60,207 nt of DNA from an uncultured Planctomycetaceae bacterium (GCA_913052575.1 CAJXFK010000007.1:1-60207); one strand, 5' to 3'. Counted from the stretch's first letter, positions 7,927-16,626 are shown. The notes: generated by a model from the sequence alone, not told the origin. Numbers and translations are program-made.

Positions 7927-8852
7927 AAAACAGCTCCGTTGTAAAAAATCTTGGCAACGCAACCAAAGAATGGCTCATCTCTTGGTGGACAGCGTGGGCA
8001 GCATTCTGGTTTACACCTTCGGATCCTGCACTTCTCGGTATCCTTAGAATACTTACCGGTGCTCTCTTAGCGTGGTCGAGTGCTATCTGGCTTTATGACC
8101 AAGATGGTTTCTTTGGGCAGACCGCCTGGCAATCAGCAGGAAATGTCTGGCGACTCAACGACCAGCCATGGCATTGGAGCTGGTATTTCGTGGCAGAGAC
8201 ACCAGCAACAAGCTGGCTTCTTGCAGCCGTAAGTCTTCTTGCAGCTCTTTCGCTAAGCGTCGGGTGTTTTACCCGCGCTGCGGCTTGTATTGCGTTCGCT
8301 GGATACGTGAGTGCTGTAAATCGTGCACCCCTGAACACCTTTGGTTTTGATGACGTTTTGGGGATCATGCTGGTACCTATGATCATTGGCCGTGCAGGAG
8401 CCAGGTTCTCTGTCGACAGCATGTTTAGAAAGGGGCACTCTGTTCCGAATATCGAAACAACGATTGCAATAAGACTAATCCAAGTCCACCTCTGCATACT
8501 CTATTTCTTTTCCGGGTGTGGCAAATTACTTGGAGCAAGCTGGTGGGAAGGCACTGCACTCTGGGGTGCAGTCGCAAATATTCAATACCGTACAATTGAC
8601 CTTACGTTTCTGGCCTGGCACCCGCTGATTGTCAATGCACTTACACTTGGCGCATTGTTTTGGGAAATTTCCTATGCGGCATTAATCTGGCCTCGATTAA
8701 CAAGACCACTCTATTTAGTGATGGCCATGTTTGTGCACTTAGGCATTGGCCTTACGATGGGCATGATGGAATTCGGAATTGCTATGCTTATTGCTAACAT
8801 GGCGTTCCTGCCCCAATGCTTGAACACTATGCCCAAGAACTCAAATCCTTAA
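7923..8852 (+). CDS. HTTM-domain (vitamin K-dependent carboxylase-like) membrane protein
   Basis: The 309-residue multi-helix membrane protein resembles the HTTM family, the bacterial relatives of the membrane domain of gamma-glutamyl carboxylase. It shows an early LLGILRILTGALLAWS helix, a charged loop with PLNTFGFDDVLG, a helix with LCILYFFSGCGKLLG, and a late helix with a histidine (AMFVHLGIGLTMGM). I start at the ATG at 7923 rather than a GTG at 7902, because of the ATGA overlap. Carboxylase activity is not established for bacterial HTTM proteins. Context: second gene of a run ending in accA. Confidence 0.8.
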   Translation: MKNSSVVKNLGNATKEWLISWWTAWAAFWFTPSDPALLGILRILTGALLAWSSAIWLYDQDGFFGQTAWQSAGNVWRLNDQPWHWSWYFVAETPATSWLLAAVSLLAALSLSVGCFTRAAACIAFAGYVSAVNRAPLNTFGFDDVLGIMLVPMIIGRAGARFSVDSMFRKGHSVPNIETTIAIRLIQVHLCILYFFSGCGKLLGASWWEGTALWGAVANIQYRTIDLTFLAWHPLIVNALTLGALFWEISYAALIWPRLTRPLYLVMAMFVHLGIGLTMGMMEFGIAMLIANMAFLPQCLNTMPKNSNP

Positions 8853-8872
8853 CTCGCCATAGGACAGAATCC

Positions 8873-9880
8873 ATGATCCACACGCTTGCTATCGTCGGCG
8901 CTACTGGTGCTGTTGGAAAAATTATCCTTGATCAACTTGTGAGTCGAAAATTCCCAACGAAAAACATCAAATTGCTTGCCTCTGAGCGATCCGCAGGTAG
9001 GACCATTGAATGCGGGGGGAAACAGCTTGTTGTTGAAGCCCTGACCCCAGAAGCTTTTCAAGACGTACAAATAGCAATCGGAAGCACGCCAGATGACGTA
9101 GCCGCAGAATTTGTGCCGTGGGCAGTAGAACAAGGCACGGTTGTTGTTGATGAAAGTGCTCATTTCCGTATGCGCCCAGACGTTCCTCTCGTTGTTCCTG
9201 AAATCAATCCAGAATCAATCCGTCTTCATAACGGAATCATCGCAAGCCCGAATTGCTCGACAACACAAATGGTGATGGTCATGAAGCCACTCCATGACGC
9301 GGCCCGCGTTCGACGCGTCCTTGTGAGCACGTACCAAGCGGTCAGTGGCGCTGGCATAGCAGCAACGCAGGAACTCAAGCAGGGGCTGCAAGCCTGGCTC
9401 AGCGGGTCGCCTGAGGAAGCAAAGATTTTCACTCACCCAATTGCAGGAAACCTCATCCCTCAAATTGGTTCAGAGAAGGAAGGGGGAAGCACGAGTGAAG
9501 AAATGAAAATGGTTCAGGAAACCCAGAAAATTTTTAATGACAACACGATTGGGGTGTGTGCCACGTGTGTTCGTGTACCCGTTGCCGATGCCCATAGCGA
9601 AAGCCTCATCATCGAAACAGAAAAGCCGCTTTCACCAGAGGAAGCATCTCGTCTTTTATCGACTTTCCCTGGCATTACAGTCAACGACAACCTTGCTGCC
9701 TCCAGCTACCCAATGCCACGAGATGCGGGAGGTCGAGATGATGTCTTCGTTGGTCGTATTCGACAGGACACATCAAACCAAAACTCACTTGCAATGTGGT
9801 GCGTATCGGACAACCTCCGAAAGGGCGCTGCGACCAATGCCGTACAAATCGCCGAGCACCTCGCAAGAGAAATGAATTGA
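8873..9880 (+). CDS. asd: Aspartate-semialdehyde dehydrogenase
   Basis: The 335-residue product fits the family length. It has the NADP-binding loop GATGAVG near the N-terminus, the catalytic cysteine in ASPNCSTTQ (C128), and the C-terminal conserved histidine/arginine region. It reduces beta-aspartyl phosphate to aspartate semialdehyde, the branch point to lysine/diaminopimelate, methionine and threonine. An in-frame start upstream at 8816 lies inside the HTTM gene; the ATG at 8873 fits the family N-terminus. truA follows after four bases. Confidence 0.95.
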   Translation: MIHTLAIVGATGAVGKIILDQLVSRKFPTKNIKLLASERSAGRTIECGGKQLVVEALTPEAFQDVQIAIGSTPDDVAAEFVPWAVEQGTVVVDESAHFRMRPDVPLVVPEINPESIRLHNGIIASPNCSTTQMVMVMKPLHDAARVRRVLVSTYQAVSGAGIAATQELKQGLQAWLSGSPEEAKIFTHPIAGNLIPQIGSEKEGGSTSEEMKMVQETQKIFNDNTIGVCATCVRVPVADAHSESLIIETEKPLSPEEASRLLSTFPGITVNDNLAASSYPMPRDAGGRDDVFVGRIRQDTSNQNSLAMWCVSDNLRKGAATNAVQIAEHLAREMN

Positions 9881-9884
9881 TTTC

Positions 9885-10682
9885 ATGAGCCAAAGACTGC
9901 AACTTCGTCTTGCCTATAATGGTGAGCGTTTTAGCGGGTGGCAGATTCAGCCCGACAAAAGAACGGTGCAGGGTGTCCTAAGTGATGCCATCAGAGGTGT
10001 TTGCGGTGAATCAATTATACCTAAAGGGAGTAGCCGTACTGACGCTGGCGTTCATGCAGCAGATCAGGTTGCAAGTTTCACAACAACAAAAAAATTCTCA
10101 CCGGATGTCTGGCGAAGGGCAATCAACGCGCATCTTCCAAATGATGTCGTGGTGCTCCGATCGAGTGAGGCTGACCCCTCATTCAACCCGATCACTGATG
10201 CTGAAAAAAAAAGGTACCGTTATCGCATTCATGACGGAGAAGTTCGTCCTGTTTTGGCTCGGCCATTCGTCTGGCAATGGAACTCCCGACTCAGTGTTTC
10301 TGCCATGCAGAATGCTGCCTCTTTTCTAATCGGTGAACATGACTTCAGCAGTTTCGAAAACCCGTCCTCTCCTCGTGCATCGAAGGTACGAACAATTCAT
10401 GATATTACTATCCAGAGGCACACCGGAGGTGAGTATGAGGCTGATAACGAAGTCTGGATCGAAATTGAAGGAAACGGATTCCTCTACAATATGGTGAGGA
10501 TCATTGTCGGCACGCTCCTTATGGTTGGTAGTGGCAAGCGACCAGAAATATGGGCCAGCAGAGTGCTCGCCGACAAACAGCGAACATCCGCAGGCCCAAC
10601 TGCACCAGCCCACGGCCTTTTACTTTTACAAATCACCCTCAAACCACAACTGGCAGCCGCTCTTCATGCCCCGTCCTCCTGA
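9885..10682 (+). CDS. truA: tRNA pseudouridine(38-40) synthase TruA
   Basis: The 265-residue product has the TruA start LAYNGERFSGWQIQP and the catalytic aspartate in SSRTDAGVHA (D53). A later NMVRIIVGTLL segment near residues 203-213 matches the conserved C-terminal half. It isomerises uridines in the anticodon stem-loop of many tRNAs. It overlaps the downstream kinase gene by 17 bases. Confidence 0.95.
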   Translation: MSQRLQLRLAYNGERFSGWQIQPDKRTVQGVLSDAIRGVCGESIIPKGSSRTDAGVHAADQVASFTTTKKFSPDVWRRAINAHLPNDVVVLRSSEADPSFNPITDAEKKRYRYRIHDGEVRPVLARPFVWQWNSRLSVSAMQNAASFLIGEHDFSSFENPSSPRASKVRTIHDITIQRHTGGEYEADNEVWIEIEGNGFLYNMVRIIVGTLLMVGSGKRPEIWASRVLADKQRTSAGPTAPAHGLLLLQITLKPQLAAALHAPSS

Positions 10683-11535
10683 ACAACTTGGTTCCCTCAG
10701 ACTCGTCCGACAACTTGGCGTGGGCCGTAAATGTCAAATCTGGGAGGCTTCAGATGAAAGCCAGTCAAAACGCGTTGCTGTCAAACTGGCGTCTCCTGAG
10801 TTCGCCTCCGACAAGGACATCCGTCAACTCCTGAAACATGAACTCTTTGTAAGCCGATCACTCGATCATTCCGGAATTATTCGTATCGATCGATATTCAA
10901 CAACTGGTCGACTACCACACCTTGTCATGGAATTGTTCCGTCATCCGAATCTGAAAATGCACCTCGCTTCCAAGGCAGAGTCGATTCCAGCTCAAGCACA
11001 GTCGATTGCACAAAAAGCAGCTGATGCGATGAGTCACCTACACGCGAACCGCTGGGTTCATCGGGACATCAAGCCAGAAAATATTCTTGTTGATGACTCA
11101 GGTGACGTTCGTTTAATTGATCTTGCTATTGCTGCACGACCGCCAAGCTTTCTTTCTCGTCTCGTACCAATCAAAGTGACCGTCCAGGGTTCACCGAGCT
11201 ACATGTCACCCGAACAGATTCGAGGACATCGTGTTGGGTACGCTGGTGACATCTACTCATTCGGCTGTCTTCTTTACGAACTCGTGACGGGACACCCTCC
11301 ATATACTGGCTCTACTCAACAGGAACTTCTCAGCAAACACCTCTACACAAGCCCACCCTTCGCGTCAGCAATGAATCCCTCGGTCACACCACAGTTGGAC
11401 CGCTTTATTCGTGATCTTCTTGCGAAGCAAACGAAGGAAAGGCCGTCTTCCATGGTCGAAGTTGCTGCACATCTCCGTAATGCACCATTCCTGACGCCAC
11501 AGGGCCGCTCTGCGGCATCTAGAAAAGCCGATTGA
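10666..11535 (+). CDS. Serine/threonine protein kinase (PknB-like), DFG changed to DLA
   Basis: The 289-residue product is little more than a kinase domain. It has a glycine loop (LGVGRKCQIWEA, 18-28), the ATP lysine in VAVK (K40), the catalytic loop HRDIKPEN (132-139), an activation segment with SYMSPEQI, and the conserved DIYSFGCLLYEL. The usual DFG is DLA (152-154): the Mg-binding aspartate is kept while F and G are replaced, so activity is still plausible. No membrane helix or sensor domain is attached. I start at the ATG at 10666, inside the end of truA, because kinase similarity starts there. Substrate unknown; it sits between truA and accA. Confidence 0.88.
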   Translation: MPRPPEQLGSLRLVRQLGVGRKCQIWEASDESQSKRVAVKLASPEFASDKDIRQLLKHELFVSRSLDHSGIIRIDRYSTTGRLPHLVMELFRHPNLKMHLASKAESIPAQAQSIAQKAADAMSHLHANRWVHRDIKPENILVDDSGDVRLIDLAIAARPPSFLSRLVPIKVTVQGSPSYMSPEQIRGHRVGYAGDIYSFGCLLYELVTGHPPYTGSTQQELLSKHLYTSPPFASAMNPSVTPQLDRFIRDLLAKQTKERPSSMVEVAAHLRNAPFLTPQGRSAASRKAD

Positions 11536-11596
11536 CGGCAGTTCGGTTCAGTGGTGACAATACACCCGTCGTTTTTGTAACTTCAGGAATATCACA

Positions 11597-12556
11597 ATGG
11601 CTCGCGGACTTCATCGTTTGCCCCTCGAGAAACCTATTTATGAGCTCGAGGATAAAATTGCCGAACTCGAGACGGCACCACTTGGTAAGCAATCTCAAGA
11701 TGAGGTTCAACAACTTCGTCGCGAATGTGCCGATCTCCAAAAACAAATTTTCGGGAATCTCGATCCTTGGCAGACCGTTGAGGTTGCTCGGCATCCAAAT
11801 CGACCAAAAACCAGCGACTATCTAAGCCTTGTTTTTGACGAATTTGTCGAACTTCACGGCGACAAGGCTTTTGGTGATGACCCAGCTATGCTCACTGGGT
11901 TTGCCAAAATTGATCGTCACAAAGTTCTCGTCGTTGGTCACCAAAAGGGAAAAACCCTTGCAGAGAAACAGGCATGCCACTTCGGCTGCGCTCACCCCGA
12001 AGGATATCGAAAAGCAATGGGGAAGATGCGAATGGCAGCAAAATACGGTCTGCCTGTGATCTGCCTTATTGACACACCGGGCGCCTACCCAGGGATTGGT
12101 GCCGAAGAACGAGGACAGGCCCAAGTGATCGCTGAAAGTATGTTTTTAATGGCTTCGCTGAAGGTACCGATTATCTGTGTTGTAATCGGTGAAGGAGGGT
12201 CCGGAGGGGCATTAGGGATCGGAGTTGGAGATCGTGTCGCAATTCTTGAACATGCCTACTACAGCGTCATCAGCCCAGAGGGCTGTGCTGGTATTCTTTG
12301 GAAAAGTGCTGATTTCAAGGCCGATGCTGCTCGGGCGTTGCGAATGAGAGCCTGGGATCTCAAGGAATTTGGTGTCATTGATAAAGTTATCGATGAACCT
12401 CGAGGAGGCGCTCATCGTGACCCACGCTTAATGGCAGCTCGACTCAAAACATTTCTTGAGCGAACACTCAGAGAATTGGTGAAACAGCCGATTGAGGAAC
12501 TCGTCGAAAGTCGTTACACAAAGTTCCGCCAGATGGGCACGTTTCTGGAAGACTAG
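11597..12556 (+). CDS. accA: Acetyl-CoA carboxylase carboxyltransferase subunit alpha
   Basis: The 319-residue product fits the family length. It has the N-terminal helical region (LEDKIAELE), the crotonase-fold core GLPVICLIDTPGAYPG, the oxyanion region GEGGSGGALGIG, and ISPEGCAGILWK. With AccD it transfers the carboxyl group from biotin to acetyl-CoA in the first step of fatty acid synthesis. It lies 61 bases after the kinase gene. accD is not in the window. Confidence 0.96.
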   Translation: MARGLHRLPLEKPIYELEDKIAELETAPLGKQSQDEVQQLRRECADLQKQIFGNLDPWQTVEVARHPNRPKTSDYLSLVFDEFVELHGDKAFGDDPAMLTGFAKIDRHKVLVVGHQKGKTLAEKQACHFGCAHPEGYRKAMGKMRMAAKYGLPVICLIDTPGAYPGIGAEERGQAQVIAESMFLMASLKVPIICVVIGEGGSGGALGIGVGDRVAILEHAYYSVISPEGCAGILWKSADFKADAARALRMRAWDLKEFGVIDKVIDEPRGGAHRDPRLMAARLKTFLERTLRELVKQPIEELVESRYTKFRQMGTFLED

Positions 12557-12780
12557 CAAACCGATGCCCGAAACGACGAACGCCTGAAGACCAACTCGCT
12601 ACGACACAAAGCAGGGCAGAAGGAACTCAGAAAAGTGTCTTTCATGCGTGTTTCTACCCCTTCTGCAACGTCCGATAATGTCTGTTATGTCCGGTTTGAA
12701 CCCTATTTTCAAGGCATTTCCTGACGTCACTCCCCTTCGCACCCTTCCATCCGGTCGATCTGGCTCACAGTCGATCTGGC
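12557..12780. repeat. accA/cvpA convergent gap with a 16-bp tandem repeat
   Basis: Two 16-base units (12754-12769 and 12770-12785, gtcgatctggctcaca/tg) and an 11-base third copy (12786-12796) form a tandem array that crosses the cvpA stop. The rest of the gap has no recognised gene. A plus-strand frame from a GTG at 12648 to 12917 runs antisense over the cvpA 3' end and was not accepted. Confidence 0.65.
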
Positions 12781-13665
12781 TCATGGTCGAACTGGCAGTG
12801 GAGTCTGCGAACCCACCGGAAACCTCTGCGGAACATTTCCCTGCCATTGATTTTGCGGCGGCAGAACTGACACTGGCGATGGCGCGGTACTACCACCAAA
12901 TGCAGAATTCTGATTGAGATAGCGACCAGCAGCATCTACAGCATTTCCTGTCGAACTTTCTGGAGTCATCCATGCCGCAGCCGCTTTCACAGGAGATGAA
13001 GATTCTCCCCTTCCAGCAGACTCATCGCCTGCTTCGACACCCGCCCAGGCGGCAACTGACGTCACACCCTCAAGGACACTCTGCCACGAGGCACCATCAT
13101 TCTGGCCCGACTGAGCAGCAACCACACCTTGCGAAGAACTGACGTCACCCTCATCGAACTGCTGCTGAAACTGTTGTAGGAACGGATCGACTGTCTCGTG
13201 GATGTCTGCTGGTAGAAACTGATCTGCTTCACCTATTAACTTCGCAACAATCTGGCCGCTTTGACTCCCTGTTATTTCACTGCGGTAAGCCGGCATCATC
13301 GTAACCGCGAAAAACGTTACAACCACGCAAATGAGAGCTCCTTTTGCGAGACCGAATACCAAACCTAACTGATGATCAAATGCCGAGAGGTGCACTGCAT
13401 CAATTAATGAAGATACAAAGCGGAATGTGACCCAAACAACTAATGACGTTCCGACATATAAAGCCAGCATTGCAAGCAGCCTGTTCCACGGTGGCGGCTG
13501 ACCTGTGAGCGAAGAAAGCTCACCACTGAAACGCAGTGAAACATAGGAACTCAGGCAGATTCCGGCGATCCACGCTATCTGCCAGACGATTCCTTTGAAA
13601 TAGCCGAGAACTCCTGCCGTTGCCAGCAGCCCAAGCATCACCATGTCATAGCTATCAATCGCCAC
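12781..13665 (-). CDS. CvpA family membrane protein with long C-terminal tail
   Basis: The 294-residue product starts at GTG 13665, seven bases after an AAGGAG ribosome site. It opens with the CvpA pattern MAIDSYDMVMLGLLATAGVLGYFKG (residues 2-25) and four membrane helices to about residue 130, as in colicin V production proteins. The remaining 160 residues are hydrophilic and low in recognisable structure, with many Q, S and G, and probably lie on one side of the membrane. E. coli CvpA is about 160 residues, so the tail is an addition. Biochemical role unclear; CvpA has been linked to envelope stress and colicin V export. Confidence 0.85.
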   Translation of the reverse strand: MAIDSYDMVMLGLLATAGVLGYFKGIVWQIAWIAGICLSSYVSLRFSGELSSLTGQPPPWNRLLAMLALYVGTSLVVWVTFRFVSSLIDAVHLSAFDHQLGLVFGLAKGALICVVVTFFAVTMMPAYRSEITGSQSGQIVAKLIGEADQFLPADIHETVDPFLQQFQQQFDEGDVSSSQGVVAAQSGQNDGASWQSVLEGVTSVAAWAGVEAGDESAGRGESSSPVKAAAAWMTPESSTGNAVDAAGRYLNQNSAFGGSTAPSPVSVLPPQNQWQGNVPQRFPVGSQTPLPVRP

Positions 13666-13690
13666 GCACGCTCTCCTTACATTGCCTTAC

Positions 13691-13721
13691 GATTCACCTG
13701 CATACGACAAGCAGGCGAATC
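13691..13721 (-). promoter_or_regulatory. Hairpin in the cvpA leader
   Basis: The arms 13691-13701 and 13711-13721 form an 11-pair hairpin with a 9-base loop, about 26 bases upstream of the cvpA GTG. On the minus strand one pair is G-U, whereas on the plus strand it would be an A-C mismatch. This favours an RNA structure in the cvpA transcript. No T-run follows, so it is not a typical terminator. Confidence 0.6.
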
Positions 13722-13914
13722 CTCGGGACTGTAGAAGGTATCGCATTGGCCAAGAAGTCCAGTTTCCAGAGGAAATACGACTGAACTGAACTAGCCAGAA
13801 GCCCGCATCTTTCCCGCATTGCCTAACCACCCCTTCCTTCCGGGTGCTCTTTTCTGAAAAACCCGTTCTTAACAGTCAGGCAGGATAAACCACTTCGGCA
13901 GTGTAGGGGGTGCA
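13722..13914. other. Middle of the cvpA/ydjM-like intergenic region
   Basis: No gene was recognised between the cvpA leader hairpin and the structured-RNA candidate. A minus-strand CCGGAAGGAAG at about 13833-13843 recalls the SRP RNA loop, but the flanking conserved bases are absent. The region may be the promoter of cvpA or part of a long leader. Confidence 0.4.
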
Positions 13915-14100
13915 AAAAAAAAGGCTCTCTGCATCAAAGGGCAAAGAAGCCGAAGTTCCTTTACACAGCGGTGTTGTTTGAGGGTGCAATGTGCGCCTGG
14001 TGATTGAGGGAACAATTTCCAACAACGGCGTAGGGTTGCTGTAATCTTCAGCAATCCTTTTACAGAGCAACGCCTCTCGAGGAGGGATTCGCAGAGTGCC
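13915..14100 (-). ncRNA. Candidate structured small RNA (or leader) closed by a long-range stem with a T-run
   Basis: On the minus strand GGCACTCTGC (14100-14091) pairs with GCAGAGAGCC (13932-13923) in nine of ten positions, enclosing about 158 bases. Nine T follow directly (13923-13915 counting the stem border). Inside are a 13-pair hairpin (arms within 14074-14059 and 14044-14027; GGCG-TTG-CTGTAA with TTACAG-CAA-CGCC), a six-pair stem GTTGTT/AACAAC, and a hairpin capped by C(UUCG)G near 13950. Size, closing stem and terminal T-run recall 6S-type RNAs, but no 6S consensus was matched. Its 5' end would overlap the start of the oppositely transcribed ydjM-like gene. Confidence 0.4.
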
Positions 14101-14818
14101 GGGATTCCGTGAGCACATTACCGGTTCAACGATCGTTGGGATCGGTTATGGGACAGCCGCTTGGTATGTCGGTGAGATTCCTCCACTGACATGCCTCCTT
14201 GGTGCTGGCCTGTGCTCGGTTGCAGGCATGCTCCCTGATCTTGATAGTGGACCAGGCATTCCCCTGAAAGAAAGCGTTGCGTTCGCTGCAGCTGTTGTAC
14301 CTGTCATGCTGCTACCTCGCCTTCAACAGATCAGCATGCCTGCAGAGGCACTTATCCTCATTTGCGCAGCAATTTATCTTACGATTCGATTTGGAGTTAC
14401 TTTTCTTCTTAAAAAGTTTGCTGTCCACAGAGGAATGTTCCACAGCGTCCCGTCAGCAGCCATCGCCGGCCTCAGTGCTTTTCTGATTTTTTCATCTGAA
14501 GAACCAATGCGCCGATATTTCGTAGCCAGTGCTGTTGTCCTTGGATTTTTGACTCACTTGATTCTTGATGAAATCTGGTCTGTAAAACTAGGCATGTTCG
14601 GGCCCAAAATAAAAAAGTCATTTGGAACAGCTGTAAAATTCATGGGCAACGAAGCGTGGGCCAATATTGTGACGTACCTCCTTGTCATTATTCTTGGAGC
14701 CTTGGCTGCGAGTGACGCCGCTGTCAATGAGAATCTATCTGTGGTTCGTCAACAGGTGGAACAGGCCGCCATTCAATATCCTACCTACCCTTCAACTCAA
14801 CCGGTCTATAGACGGTGA
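14096..14818 (+). CDS. YdjM/DUF457-like membrane-bound metal-dependent hydrolase
   Basis: The 240-residue product starts at GTG 14096 after a strong GGAGGG ribosome site at 14080-14085; part of that site is in a small CCTC/GAGG hairpin. It has the family N-terminus PGFREHITGSTIVG, the DLDSG motif near residue 48, an HRGMFHSVP motif near 120, and LTHLILDEIWS near 160. These are the metal-binding H/D positions of the LexA-binding inner-membrane hydrolase group. About five hydrophobic segments are visible. Substrate unknown. The start codon lies within the structured region described just upstream. Confidence 0.85.
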   Translation: MPGFREHITGSTIVGIGYGTAAWYVGEIPPLTCLLGAGLCSVAGMLPDLDSGPGIPLKESVAFAAAVVPVMLLPRLQQISMPAEALILICAAIYLTIRFGVTFLLKKFAVHRGMFHSVPSAAIAGLSAFLIFSSEEPMRRYFVASAVVLGFLTHLILDEIWSVKLGMFGPKIKKSFGTAVKFMGNEAWANIVTYLLVIILGALAASDAAVNENLSVVRQQVEQAAIQYPTYPSTQPVYRR

Positions 14819-14905
14819 ATGGCCACTTTCTGCACTGGGCGTTACGAGGACGTCCTCTTGCTTGTCTCCTGATCCTGTTAGATCATGCACAGCGTGTGAA
14901 ATCCC

Positions 14906-15895
14906 ATGCTGCTAGAGACCCTACTATTTCAGAAAGAATTCAGCCCCATGGCTCCTTCAATAAATGAAATAGGCCTCACCGGTTCAGGCGTGCAACCACT
15001 GCTTGTTGTATACCTCGCCCTCATCAGCATTGCAGCATTTGCAGGCGGCGTTTCTGTCAGCTTCCTGACACTTGGCCACCGTAGACTACAAGTTTTACTC
15101 TCCTTCACTGGTGGCGTCTTACTTGGAGTCGGAATGCTACATATGATCCCTCACGCATACCTCGAACTCGATCAGCGAATTGACAGGACAATGAGCTGGG
15201 TTCTATTTGGTTTTTTCGTCATGTTTCTGCTTGAGCGAGCATTTCATGCGCATTCGCACCATACTGCCGATGGCTGTGAAAGCAGCACCACATGCCTCCA
15301 TGATCCCACTGAGCATGATCGCTTGCATGGGCATGCTCCTGACCCGAGGCACCACAAACAAGGTGTAAGCCAATGGGGATGGAGTGGCGCTTTTATTGGG
15401 CTCGGACTTCACAGCCTTGCCGATGGCGCCGCACTCGCTGCAGCCGTTAACTCAGACATCGGACACGGCATTACCTGGCTCGCCGGACTCGCAACCTTCC
15501 TTGCAATTTTACTTCACAAGCCTTTCGATGCTGGGATCATTGCAACGCTCATGATTGGCTCAGGGCTATCCAAGAATGCTCGACTCGGGCTGAACTTTTT
15601 CTATGCTCTTGCAGTCCCCGTGGGCGCGATCATCTTTTTATTAGGAATTAACGTGTTTGGTGATTTCCAGTCAACGATTACTGGTGCATCACTTGCATTG
15701 GCGGCGGGTGCATTCCTTTGCATCGCTGCTGCTGATTTGCTACCTGAGGTGCAATTTCATAGTCACGATCGCATTCTTCTGACTATCGCTCTTGCAATTG
15801 GAATTGCCTTGGCGTGCGTAATAACTCAACTCGAACAAACAAGCCATCCGCATAATCTAGTCACGACGAGTAATGTTCTTATTGATTCGCGATAA
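14906..15895 (+). CDS. ZIP family metal transporter
   Basis: The product is up to 329 residues, with eight or so hydrophobic segments, early GGVLLGVGMLHMIPHA, and helix-IV-like GLGLHSLADGAALAAA. It has LLHKPFDAGI in the next helix and a long His-rich cytoplasmic loop (HAHSHHTADGC... HGHAPDPRHHKQG) typical of ZIP importers of zinc or other divalent metals. The true start may be the ATG at 14948, which removes 14 weakly hydrophobic residues. No strong ribosome site decides between the two. It follows the YdjM-like gene by 87 bases. Confidence 0.88.
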   Translation: MLLETLLFQKEFSPMAPSINEIGLTGSGVQPLLVVYLALISIAAFAGGVSVSFLTLGHRRLQVLLSFTGGVLLGVGMLHMIPHAYLELDQRIDRTMSWVLFGFFVMFLLERAFHAHSHHTADGCESSTTCLHDPTEHDRLHGHAPDPRHHKQGVSQWGWSGAFIGLGLHSLADGAALAAAVNSDIGHGITWLAGLATFLAILLHKPFDAGIIATLMIGSGLSKNARLGLNFFYALAVPVGAIIFLLGINVFGDFQSTITGASLALAAGAFLCIAAADLLPEVQFHSHDRILLTIALAIGIALACVITQLEQTSHPHNLVTTSNVLIDSR

Positions 15896-15909
15896 AAATT
15901 GAAAGTCAC

Positions 15910-16491
15910 TCATAAGGTTGATGAAGCCACAGCAGGCTCCTCGAGATCAACATCTAAACCACGGGCTTGTCGGACTGCCCGTACCTCTCCAAGAACATCT
16001 TCGATAAGCAATTGCTGTTCAGAAATTTTTGCACGCTGGGCCTGAAAACAAAAAGCAATAAAGGCTGCTAAGCCTATTCCTCCAATAAGATGCGGTGTCA
16101 CCCACGCCTCACTTCCACTTCGACCCGCAGCAGGATCTGCTGCACCACCCAACGCTACGATACCGATAATGCTGAGCATCCCAAATAACGCAAACGGAAA
16201 GGAACGCCGTTTTATTGCTTTACTGCGAAGAATGAATATATCCGGCAGACGGTACGTCTCCACAACCTCTCGGCACCAGCGACCAGTGCCAATAAAATAC
16301 GTCACCGACATGCTATTCACGAGCACAACCACTAACGCGGCTAGGATACCGGAAAGCCGATGCACCGTGCCCCATCGAAGAATTGCTTGGTCTGTTTGCC
16401 CATGAAGATCACCCAGCCACAAGCCAAGCCCGGCAGTGGCGAGCATGAGTGCGACAGCGAACATGGCTACAGATGAAAATATCTTCTCCAT
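15910..16491 (-). CDS. Four-helix membrane protein of unknown function
   Basis: The 193-residue product has four hydrophobic helices (about residues 5-27, 42-66, 98-116, 131-150) and a hydrophilic, coiled-coil-like C-terminus (ISEQQLLIEDVLGEVRAVRQ). Histidines sit at the start of helix 2 (VHRLSGI) and helix 4 (TPHLIGGI), a spacing that could bind haem, but this is only a thought. Converges with the ZIP gene 14 bases away. Not assigned to a named family. Confidence 0.7.
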   Translation of the reverse strand: MEKIFSSVAMFAVALMLATAGLGLWLGDLHGQTDQAILRWGTVHRLSGILAALVVVLVNSMSVTYFIGTGRWCREVVETYRLPDIFILRSKAIKRRSFPFALFGMLSIIGIVALGGAADPAAGRSGSEAWVTPHLIGGIGLAAFIAFCFQAQRAKISEQQLLIEDVLGEVRAVRQARGLDVDLEEPAVASSTL

Positions 16492-16626
16492 TGATTCTCC
16501 TTAAACATGATGCGGCTCCACCGATACTTCAAACGGACCGAACTCTACTTAAAGGATAGGCCGGTTCTCCATAACGCAACAGCAACACGAGGTTATTCAC
16601 GCCCTAATTCACGATGAAAATCGACT

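Noticed and set aside
12648-12917. Plus-strand frame of 89 codons from a GTG, antisense to the cvpA end
   Set aside because: It overlaps the cvpA C-terminus, has no ribosome site and no recognisable domain; cvpA has clear helices and a strong start site.
13833-13843. Minus-strand CCGGAAGGAAG resembling the SRP RNA tetraloop region
   Set aside because: The conserved 5' CAGG and 3' GCAGC of SRP domain IV are missing, and the flanks form a simple CACCC/GGGTG hairpin instead.
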